From Bacteroidaceae bacterium (GTDB lineage Bacteria > Bacteroidota > Bacteroidia > Bacteroidales > Bacteroidaceae), in the NCBI GenBank assembly GCA_017557475.1, contig JAFYYO010000216.1, forward strand, positions 1 through 5,035: a stretch of DNA of 5,035 nucleotides. Reading direction: 5' to 3'. This document shows positions 1 through 5,035 of the stretch, piece after piece. Each line of letters opens with the position of its first letter. The stretch's first letter is position 1. The position numbers and the translations under genes were made by a program. Below the pieces are notes generated by a model. That model made no database searches and was not told the DNA's origin. It was given only the letters and a program-made list of their open reading frames with translations.

Positions 1-102
1 CAAGTCCTTTTCCCTTATCATTATGGGCAGACAGATGTGAGCGGCGTTCCTTCCAGGCTTGAAGCCGACGGCATAGACGTCCGAATCAGACACTACGAAT
101 AG
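1..102 (+). CDS. C-terminal fragment of a metallo-beta-lactamase-fold hydrolase (5' end outside window)
   Basis: Frame 1 is open from the window edge to a TAG at 100-102 and gives 33 residues beginning QVLFPYHYGQTDVSG and ending IDVRIRHYE. The FPYHYG segment followed by a Thr-Asp-Val loop resembles the last strand and helix of UlaG-like, Zn-dependent hydrolases of the metallo-beta-lactamase superfamily. There the His of the (P)xHYG motif is a late metal-site residue. The tail is too short to say which substrate is cleaved, and the catalytic HxHxDH motif would lie upstream of the window. The gene is convergent with the arabinofuranosidase gene and is closed by a good terminator 13 bp after its stop, so it is not in the same transcription unit. 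The family call rests on recognising this tail alone; the open frame and stop are seen directly. Confidence 0.68.
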   Translation, partial: QVLFPYHYGQTDVSGVPSRLEADGIDVRIRHYE

Positions 103-114
103 TCCTTAATAAGA

Positions 115-150
115 AGAAGCCGTCCTTCATGGGCGGCTTCTCTTTTCTCT
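115..150 (+). terminator. Rho-independent terminator after the metallo-hydrolase gene
   Basis: An 11-bp stem (AGAAGCCGTCC at 115-125 with GGGCGGCTTCT at 131-141) closes a 5-base loop (TTCAT) and is followed by the pyrimidine run CTTTTCTCT. On the plus strand every position pairs, with one G-U wobble (T123 with G133). On the minus strand that position becomes a C-A mismatch, so the structure favours plus-strand transcripts. It may also work less well in reverse for the convergent arabinofuranosidase gene, since the minus strand reads TTCTTATT after the hairpin. Confidence 0.85.
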
Positions 151-158
151 ATTCAAAA

Positions 159-186
159 TGCTCTGCTCTCACTTAATCAAGACCTT
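159..186. repeat. 28-bp direct repeat, distal copy (beyond the arabinofuranosidase stop)
   Basis: This copy is identical over 28 bp to 234-261 and lies exactly 75 bp away. Read on the minus strand it again gives K-V-L-I-K followed by TGA (169-171), the same codons that end the arabinofuranosidase. The 75-bp offset is 25 codons, and the frame between the two TGA codons contains no stop. Similarity ends sharply on both sides (A158 against T233, G187 against T262), so only these 28 bases are duplicated, not a full 75-bp tandem unit. Confidence 0.9.
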
Positions 187-203
187 GAGTTTTGCTCGAG
201 GTC
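181..203 (+). other. Hairpin inside the 47-bp spacer, possible second terminator-like stem
   Basis: GACCTTGAG (181-189) pairs with CTCGAGGTC (195-203) around a 5-base loop (TTTTG). The stem has nine pairs on the plus strand, including one G-U wobble (T186 with G198), which is a C-A mismatch on the minus strand. Only TTT follows before CACG, so it is a weak terminator at best. It uses the end of the distal direct repeat as its left arm. It may be part of a small interspersed palindromic element rather than a regulatory site. Confidence 0.5.
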
Positions 204-233
204 TTTCACGCTCGGCATAGCCAAAGCAAGCTT

Positions 234-261
234 TGCTCTGCTCTCACTTAATCAAGACCTT
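234..261. repeat. 28-bp direct repeat, proximal copy (3' end of the arabinofuranosidase gene)
   Basis: This is the second copy of the repeat at 159-186. It covers the last five sense codons of the arabinofuranosidase (K-V-L-I-K), its TGA stop (244-246) and 10 bp of downstream sequence. The downstream part contains a short GCTCT-GCTCT duplication. Between the copies, 187-233 is a 47-bp spacer containing one arm of a hairpin and the palindrome CAAAGC-AA-GCTTTG (222-235, which runs two bases into this copy). Confidence 0.9.
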
Positions 262-3200
262 TTTCCCATTTACGATATACACGCCTTTCTTTGTGGGGGA
301 AGCTACTCGGCGGCCACTGATGTCGTAAACTGCACTGGGTTGCTGCTTGTCTGCTTCTAACCCTTTGACTTGCGTGATATCTTCTTTCATATAGATGAGG
401 CTAAAGTTGTCCACACAAGCCCAGTCGAAGACAGTTGGGGTGAAGTGGCGCATACCGATTCGCAGGTCTGTGGTCTCTTCGAGCGTGAACTCCATCTGCT
501 GCTGATAGTATCCGTCGAGGAAAGCCTGATTGGCTGTGCTCACATTATCGGGATATGTATAGGGATCGTATGTGTAAGGCACAGAAGCATCGTAGATGGA
601 GAGCATATTCGCAACTTGCTCGTTCGCATAGATTTCTGCTGTATCTTCTGTGCCGAAGGTGTGACGCAGATACCCGTTTGCTATGTTGCCGTTGCGATAG
701 AAACCTTGCCAGCTGAGTCGATAGAAGCCTGCGGGCATGTTGGGAAGTATCTGATAGGTATCAAAGACCTTGTAGTATTGCTCAGCCACAGTTCCGGGTG
801 CTGCCGTGAAGGGCGTTCCTTCCCAATAGTTGCTGCCAGAAGAGAAGTCGGCATTCTTCAGCATAGCCGTGATGTCAGCTTCCCATGCATCGTTTATGAG
901 CGTGAGTGCTTCGGCATTGGGCTCTGTACTTGGCTCAACGATGAGAGCGGGACATTCTGTACTCTTGGCAGAAGCGGCTTCGTAGAGAGCGAGCACCTGT
1001 TCAGGAGTAAGAACACAGTCATAGACGACAAAGTCGTCGAAAAAGGTTTTGCTCATCAGCGCATCAGCAGAGTAGGGGCTGCGGCCGATCCAAGCTACAG
1101 TAGAGTTGTTGAGCATGAGTGCATTTGTGTTCGACGCTTCCTTTGCACGCAGCACGCCATCGATGTAGATTTTCGTGACATTGGCATCGGCTGTGATGGT
1201 GACATTGTGCCAAGTCCGCCAGTTCAAGCCTGAGCGGGAATTGACAGCGACGGAACCCGATCCTGCCTTCCTCTCGAAGTACCAGTTGCCATTGTTGGCT
1301 TGATTGATAAGTCCTGCATAGGAGTTTGTGCCGTTGTTGACGTTCCAAGCCCAGCAATAGTTGCCGAGGTTGCCGCTATCTGCAAACAAGAGGTTGAGAC
1401 TGACGCTATATGTTCCGCTGTTCAGCAGTTCTCCGATAGCAAGAGCCGCTTGATTACCCAAGTCGATGTAATCGTTGTCGGCAGTAAAGAAGGCATGGTT
1501 GCCGTCGGTAAAGCCCAGTGCCCTCGCATCATCCTCGAAGTCGTAGCTGATGGCAGTTGAAGGCGGCTCAACCGATTGTGGCTTCTCTTCAGCACTTACT
1601 TCTGAAAGTGGTATCTTAATAACGGAGAGCGAGTAGGCTGGCACCTCGAACTCTAATTTTTCATTATTAGTTGTTAATTTTCCGTTTCTTGGCATCACCT
1701 TTTCAGGCTCTGTCAAAGAGTTCTCGGCATAGTTGTCGGTATGATTCATTATCCGAAGTTCTGCATCGCCGCTGATTGTTGCATCTGCGAAGGAGAAGCT
1801 GGTCGGAACGGCTTTATCGTCGTAATTGATGACCTTGACGATTGCCGTGTCTTCGGCTTCGTTCAGGGAGGCACAGAGGTAAAGTCGTTGCCCAGTCTCT
1901 TCTGTAAGCGTTACTGTATGGACAAGCGAACCGTCGAGATAGCAACGAGCCGTAAGTCCTTGGCGAACAATCTTGATGTGATAAGTCTTTCCTGTCTGGA
2001 TGCTGCCACTGGCATCTGCCAAAGTGGATTTCGCACCATTCACGGCCTGCTCCACAGCATGCTTTGTGTTTCCCCAACCACCCAGGTTCCACCAAGCATA
2101 GTTTCCTGTATCAATATAGGCAAAGGTAATGAGGAAGCCCTCGTCGCCACTGTTTTTCACGGCATCCATCTCGATGGTGCAGTTGTTTGTGCAGACGTCG
2201 AAGAGACGGTAGTTTCCTTGTAATGACCTTGGCGTAGTGATGGCATCCGTCTGTTCAAAGATGACATTATCCGCGGCATCTGTCACTCGGATGTTCGAAT
2301 ACGTGGCTTCCGTTCCCCAAGAGCCGACACCCAGTTGAGCGCCCTCCATTCCGAGCATGTTGCCCGATTCCGTCCATGTGAGGTTCTGCTTCCCGACGGT
2401 CTCTGCCATCATCTGCTGAGCCCAATAAGAAGGCGTGCCGAAGCTGGTATAGGCATTATAGTGGAGCATATCGGGATTCCATTGCGAGTCGTTTTCGTTC
2501 TTGAAGATAGGAGCATACGAAGCCATGATGCAGACGTCGGAATTGCGCTCCATTCCAGCCATATAGATGGCTTCGCCCAGAGCTGCTTTCAGGGTGCCGT
2601 TGGTGCCGCAGTCGCTTGTGACGGCATACTCGCCATTGTAAATCTTATGGCTTGTGCGGCTTGTCTTGTCGTATTTGTGATAGTTCGAGGCAAACCAGTC
2701 TGGCGATTTGTAGTAGTGCTCATCCACGACGTCGACGGGGTGTGCGTTGCGCCAAGAAGGATTGTCCGTACCCCAACTCTCCACATTACCGATGCAGATT
2801 GTCTCAGGCCAACGGGCTTTGATGGCATCGTAGAACTTGCGATAGCGCTCAGGATAGTGGTCGCTTTGGTCGTTATTGTTGTTGAAGCTGTAGTTGTAGT
2901 TCTCGTTGCCTATCTCGATGAGTCGCATGTTAAATGGCTCAGGATGTCCTGCTTCGATACGCTTTGCTCCCCAGAACGTAGATGCGTCGCCATTGGCATA
3001 CTCCAGAGCATCGAGAGCTTCCTGGATGAAACCTTCGATGTGCTGGTAGTCCTGATACCAGCCGTGCCCCATACCCATATTGACCACGAACATTGGCTCT
3101 GCTCCCAAGTCTTCGGAAAGTTGCAGGAACTCGTGGAATCCCATGCCGTTCGTGACGGGATAGCCCCACTGACTGTTATAGATGCCAAGTCGTTCTTCCA

Positions 3201-3978
3201 CTGGTCCGACAGTGTGCTGCCACTGATAACGATTCCCGCCTTCGATGTAGCAACCGCCTGGGAAACGCATGAACTTCGGATGAAGGGCAGCCAGCTTCTC
3301 GGCAAGGTCGATGCGCATACCGTTCTCTCTGGCCTTGAATGTTGGTGGGAACAGACTGACCAGGTCCAGATAAATCGTGCCAGCCTTACTGCCTTTGATG
3401 GCGAACAGACCTTGCTGGCAGTTGCCTGTAGCGATAATCTCAGTTGAGTATTTCTTCCAAGAACCCGCATCGCCGACGGCCACTACCGAATGTCCCAGGT
3501 CGTCGCCCTTCTCGTTCTCGAGGACCAGCTTCACATCGCCTTCCCAGTTGTTCTCAGAACGAATCCAGAAGCTTGCTTTGTAGGTCTGTCCCTCCACGAT
3601 GTTGATGCCCCAATAGCCAGCGTTTCGTGCACCGTCGTCGGCTTTGGTCAGGTTGAGCTGCATAGCAAACTTCTGAGCACCATTCACGAGGTTCAGCGAG
3701 GAGATGCCGAAAGTCGCGCTGCCAGTCGTGCTCCAGTAATCAGGCTTCGAGCCGTTTTCTTCCATCGAGCCGTTGCGAATAAGCTCAGCATAGATACCTC
3801 CATCGCCGGCATGGTTGATTTCCTCGTAGAAAATGCCATAGTGTAGTGGCCCGATCACAGGACCGCGATGGGCTGTAGAGAACACGAAAGACGTCTGCTG
3901 TGCAGAGATTCGCAGCATGCAGAAGAGGCAGAGAGTGCAGACAGTCGCCACTCGAACAGGGTTGGGAATAGGTTTCAT
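244..3978 (-). CDS. Secreted multidomain GH51 alpha-L-arabinofuranosidase with CBM, LamG-like and C-terminal sorting-type tail
   Basis: This exo-glycosidase releases terminal L-arabinofuranose from arabinan or arabinoxylan side chains. Domains, numbered from the chosen start: signal peptide 1-26 (hydrophobic VATVCTLCLFCML, cleavage likely after ISA); first strand of the GH51 barrel (HYGIFYEEINHAGDGGIYAEL, about 46-66); an inserted CBM4/9-like sandwich (about 70-212); the rest of the barrel (about 220-520). The acid/base is E359 in IEIGNEN and the nucleophile E450 in IYNGEYA, both in their family contexts. A C-terminal beta domain about 525-790 appears to contain an inserted concanavalin-like module (about 535-720). 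A LamG-like domain follows (about 811-1000, ending FFDDFVVYDCVLTPEQVLALYE), then a jelly-roll-like module (about 1030-1198), then a tail at 1216-1244 (VYDISGRRV…KGVYIVNGKKVLIK). The frame is open upstream to an ATG at 4053, but the ATG at 3978 begins the signal peptide and lies just downstream of a promoter, so it is preferred. Typical GH51 enzymes are about 500-850 residues, so this one is long. No frameshift is seen. The catalytic family is confident; exact substrate and the accessory-domain names are inference. Confidence 0.95.
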   Translation of the reverse strand: MKPIPNPVRVATVCTLCLFCMLRISAQQTSFVFSTAHRGPVIGPLHYGIFYEEINHAGDGGIYAELIRNGSMEENGSKPDYWSTTGSATFGISSLNLVNGAQKFAMQLNLTKADDGARNAGYWGINIVEGQTYKASFWIRSENNWEGDVKLVLENEKGDDLGHSVVAVGDAGSWKKYSTEIIATGNCQQGLFAIKGSKAGTIYLDLVSLFPPTFKARENGMRIDLAEKLAALHPKFMRFPGGCYIEGGNRYQWQHTVGPVEERLGIYNSQWGYPVTNGMGFHEFLQLSEDLGAEPMFVVNMGMGHGWYQDYQHIEGFIQEALDALEYANGDASTFWGAKRIEAGHPEPFNMRLIEIGNENYNYSFNNNNDQSDHYPERYRKFYDAIKARWPETICIGNVESWGTDNPSWRNAHPVDVVDEHYYKSPDWFASNYHKYDKTSRTSHKIYNGEYAVTSDCGTNGTLKAALGEAIYMAGMERNSDVCIMASYAPIFKNENDSQWNPDMLHYNAYTSFGTPSYWAQQMMAETVGKQNLTWTESGNMLGMEGAQLGVGSWGTEATYSNIRVTDAADNVIFEQTDAITTPRSLQGNYRLFDVCTNNCTIEMDAVKNSGDEGFLITFAYIDTGNYAWWNLGGWGNTKHAVEQAVNGAKSTLADASGSIQTGKTYHIKIVRQGLTARCYLDGSLVHTVTLTEETGQRLYLCASLNEAEDTAIVKVINYDDKAVPTSFSFADATISGDAELRIMNHTDNYAENSLTEPEKVMPRNGKLTTNNEKLEFEVPAYSLSVIKIPLSEVSAEEKPQSVEPPSTAISYDFEDDARALGFTDGNHAFFTADNDYIDLGNQAALAIGELLNSGTYSVSLNLLFADSGNLGNYCWAWNVNNGTNSYAGLINQANNGNWYFERKAGSGSVAVNSRSGLNWRTWHNVTITADANVTKIYIDGVLRAKEASNTNALMLNNSTVAWIGRSPYSADALMSKTFFDDFVVYDCVLTPEQVLALYEAASAKSTECPALIVEPSTEPNAEALTLINDAWEADITAMLKNADFSSGSNYWEGTPFTAAPGTVAEQYYKVFDTYQILPNMPAGFYRLSWQGFYRNGNIANGYLRHTFGTEDTAEIYANEQVANMLSIYDASVPYTYDPYTYPDNVSTANQAFLDGYYQQQMEFTLEETTDLRIGMRHFTPTVFDWACVDNFSLIYMKEDITQVKGLEADKQQPSAVYDISGRRVASPTKKGVYIVNGKKVLIK

Positions 3979-4006
3979 AAAGGTCGGAATAAAGTTGTTT
4001 CTGTTT

Positions 4007-4015
4007 GCAAATCTA
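4007..4015 (-). promoter_or_regulatory. Bacteroidetes-type -7 promoter element for the arabinofuranosidase gene
   Basis: On the minus strand the sequence reads TAGATTTGC, an exact match to the Bacteroidetes sigma-ABfr -7 consensus TAnnTTTGY. It lies 28 bp upstream of the ATG at 3978, giving a predicted leader of about 20-25 nt. The usual -33 TTTG/TTG at about 19-20 bp upstream is not evident; the nearest TTG/TTTG sites (4046-4054) are 30 or more bp away. The leader is AT-rich and has no Shine-Dalgarno sequence, as is usual in this phylum. Confidence 0.6.
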
Positions 4016-4125
4016 ATAATAATAATTGAAATAACACTCCAGAAACAAGTCAAAAAACCAAAGAAACACGGTTTTCTTCAGTTTCCCCACCCTTTACAAA
4101 CTCAGATGACAAGGAGAACATTTCA

Positions 4126-4229
4126 ACACGCCACGTTATGATGCCAAACATAACGTGTTATGTTGGCCAATTAGACACGTTATGATTGCAAACTAGCCAC
4201 GTCTAGTTTGGCAACTAGGCGTGGCGTGT
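4126..4229. repeat. Array of alternating palindromic motifs (ACGTG cores and TTGGCAA linkers)
   Basis: Two motif types alternate through 104 bp. ACGT-type cores start at 4133, 4153, 4177 and 4199, with a variant GCGT at 4219. TTGGCAA-type linkers lie at 4142-4148, 4163-4170, 4186-4192 and 4207-4214. CACGTTATG occurs three times in alternating orientation (4132-4140, 4149-4157 inverted, 4176-4184). Many hairpins are possible, for example CCACGTCTAG (4197-4206) with CTAGGCGTGG (4215-4224) around an 8-base loop, and 4132-4140 with 4149-4157. The outer ends ACACGCCACG and CGTGGCGTGT form a perfect 10-bp inverted repeat. It starts 12 bp past the HAD stop codon and sits about 110 bp upstream of the arabinofuranosidase promoter. 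It could be a 3'-end RNA structure, a protein-binding array or a small interspersed repeat; the sequence does not decide. Confidence 0.8.
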
Positions 4230-4241
4230 CTGCTTACCTCC

Positions 4242-4910
4242 TTAGAGTGCGAATCGATTTCTTAGCAGGTCGGCGACTTCCTTCAAACCCGGAACAACAA
4301 TATCGGCTCCTGCGTCTTTGAGGATATGGTCTTCAAGAGGACCTGTATTGGCAGCTATGGTGAAGATGCCTGCTCCTTTTGCGGACTCGACGCCAAGCGG
4401 TGCATTCTCCACAACAATGGCTTCCTTGGCCTTAACGCTTGCTTTCTGCAAACCCATCAGATATGGCTCAGGATCGGGCTTCCCGCGCTTGACATCGAAA
4501 CCTGTTACCATCAGCTCCTCGCGGAAGAAGCCTGGATAGTGTTGCTCCAAACTTTCGAGCAACTTAACCTGCGCACTGCCTGTCACGAGGACAATCTTAC
4601 AGCCGAGTTCCCTGGCGGCAGTCAGAGCCTCCAAGGCTCCAGGCATCGGCTTGGGCTTGGGAAGGGTGTTGAACAACTCGGCCTTGGCGGCATAGATGCG
4701 CTCTATCTCTTCAGGCGTCGCATCGCGTCCCCAATAACGTTGAGTCAGGATGTTAATCGTACCGCTGCCCGTACGGCCTTCGTGGAGATAGGCTTCATAG
4801 GCGGTCATCTCCAAGCCGAACTGCGTCATGGCATGCGACCAGGCATAAGCATGGTTCGGCATGCTGTCGAACAGCACGCCGTCCATGTCGAAAAGAATAG
4901 CTTTCAGCAT
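4242..4910 (-). CDS. HAD-superfamily hydrolase, beta-phosphoglucomutase-like (subfamily IA)
   Basis: This 222-residue cytoplasmic protein fits the size and layout of HAD subfamily I phosphatases and phosphoglucomutases. Motif I is FDMDGVLFDS (7-16), with D8 as the likely nucleophile and D10 as the acid/base. A helical cap (about 16-85) follows. Motif II is VTGS (109-112), motif III is K144 in GKPDPEPY, and motif IV is VVENAPLGVESA (166-177). In motif IV the usual Glu-Asp pair is Glu-Asn (E168, N169), a variant seen in other Bacteroidetes members, so the enzyme is probably active. Substrate is likely a sugar phosphate or another small phosphoester, but it cannot be fixed from sequence. The ATG at 4910 is chosen because MLKAILFDMDG is the canonical N-terminus; no strong ribosome-binding site precedes it. 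No -7 promoter element is visible in the 75 bp upstream, so co-transcription with the gene beyond 4985 is possible. Confidence 0.92.
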   Translation of the reverse strand: MLKAILFDMDGVLFDSMPNHAYAWSHAMTQFGLEMTAYEAYLHEGRTGSGTINILTQRYWGRDATPEEIERIYAAKAELFNTLPKPKPMPGALEALTAARELGCKIVLVTGSAQVKLLESLEQHYPGFFREELMVTGFDVKRGKPDPEPYLMGLQKASVKAKEAIVVENAPLGVESAKGAGIFTIAANTGPLEDHILKDAGADIVVPGLKEVADLLRNRFAL

Positions 4911-4918
4911 TCTTTATG

Positions 4919-4976
4919 GATTAGGAATTAAGAATAGGGAACAGAGTATGTTTGTTTCAAGCCCTATTCCCTAATC
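4919..4976. repeat. Imperfect inverted repeat in the leader of the HAD gene
   Basis: GATTAGG (4919-4925) pairs with CCTAATC (4970-4976), and GAATAGGG (4932-4939) pairs with CCCTATTC (4962-4969). A 6-base bulge (4926-4931) lies on one side and the loop is 22 bases (4940-4961). In the minus-strand transcript the structure falls between the upstream stop codon and the HAD start, ending 8 bases before the ATG. No U-tract follows it, so it is not a standard terminator. It might act as an attenuator, a processing site or an mRNA-stabilising stem, or be a remnant of a repeated A/G-rich intergenic sequence. Confidence 0.65.
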
Positions 4977-4984
4977 TCTATGCT

Positions 4985-5035
4985 TTACTCTTCTGCAAGA
5001 CGCTTGCGAATCGCAACCGTTTCAGCTTCGTAGCC
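4985..5035 (-). CDS. C-terminal end of an unrecognised protein (5' end outside window)
   Basis: From the right edge, the minus strand is open for 16 codons (GYEAETVAIRKRLAEE) to a TAA at 4985-4987. The frame starts exactly on a codon boundary at 5035. The peptide is charged and looks like a terminal amphipathic helix. I do not recognise the family from so short a tail. The gene runs in the same direction as the HAD gene, 74 bp upstream of its start, so the two may share a transcript. The call as coding rests on the orderly open frame, stop position and context; random open frames this short are common. Confidence 0.5.
   Translation of the reverse strand, partial: GYEAETVAIRKRLAEE

Noticed and set aside
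370..3846. Several long open frames on the plus strand opposite the glycosidase (for example 2335-3447 and 370-1233).
   Set aside because: They lie wholly antisense to a clearly coding GH51 gene, encode low-complexity Val/Ile/Cys/His-rich sequence with no recognisable motif, and lack promoters. They are shadows of the real frame's codon use.
4016..4125. Possible small gene or a -33 promoter box in the AT-rich stretch upstream of the glycosidase promoter.
   Set aside because: No convincing open frame with a start signal, and no TTTG at the right spacing from the -7 element. I see nothing further to support here.
4126..4229. CRISPR array.
   Set aside because: Repeats are short, alternate in orientation and vary, and there are no unique 30-40 bp spacers between identical direct repeats.
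4126..4229. MITE-like element with the 10-bp outer inverted repeats as termini.
   Set aside because: No target-site duplication flanks it (TTTCA on the left, CTGCT on the right), and the inner structure is modular rather than a single deleted transposon. Not excluded without copy-number data.
4236..4243. Shine-Dalgarno-like AAGGAGGT on the minus strand overlapping the HAD stop codon.
   Set aside because: No ATG, GTG or TTG follows within a usable distance; the next bases are AAGCAGACACGCC. Bacteroidetes also rely little on such sites, so it does not mark a small gene.
4326..4931. 201-residue plus-strand open frame opposite the HAD gene.
   Set aside because: The minus-strand frame carries all four HAD motifs in order, and the plus-strand translation shows no domain features.

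Overview
The window looks like a chromosomal segment from a member of the Bacteroidales, most likely Prevotella or a close relative. Three things point there. The large secreted glycosidase ends in a short VYDISGRRV…KGVYIVNGKKVLIK-type tail, common on exported proteins of that group. A perfect Bacteroidetes-type -7 promoter element (TAnnTTTG) lies just upstream of it. Ribosome-binding sites are weak or absent before the start codons. No species can be named from the sequence alone.

Layout, left to right. Positions 1-102 hold the last 33 codons of a plus-strand metallo-beta-lactamase-fold hydrolase, followed by a strong intrinsic terminator (115-150). Positions 159-261 hold a 28-bp perfect direct repeat whose copies are exactly 75 bp apart; one copy is the 3' end of the glycosidase gene and the other lies beyond its stop codon. 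Positions 244-3978 (minus strand) encode a 1244-residue secreted, multidomain GH51 alpha-L-arabinofuranosidase, which dominates the window. Its promoter is at about 4007-4015. Between it and the next gene, 4126-4229 is a compact array of alternating palindromic motifs. Positions 4242-4910 (minus) encode a beta-phosphoglucomutase-like HAD phosphatase. A 75-bp gap containing a large imperfect inverted repeat separates it from the C-terminal end of another minus-strand gene, which runs off the window at 5035.

The three minus-strand genes point the same way, and the metallo-hydrolase converges on them. The arabinofuranosidase has its own promoter and is probably transcribed independently. It would release L-arabinose from plant arabinan or arabinoxylan outside the cytoplasm. 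The HAD enzyme is a cytoplasmic sugar-phosphate-type phosphatase or mutase. A shared role in plant-sugar use is plausible from adjacency but not shown. No mobile-element gene, CRISPR array, tRNA or rRNA was seen. The least ordinary parts are the palindromic array and the in-frame duplication of the glycosidase stop region.
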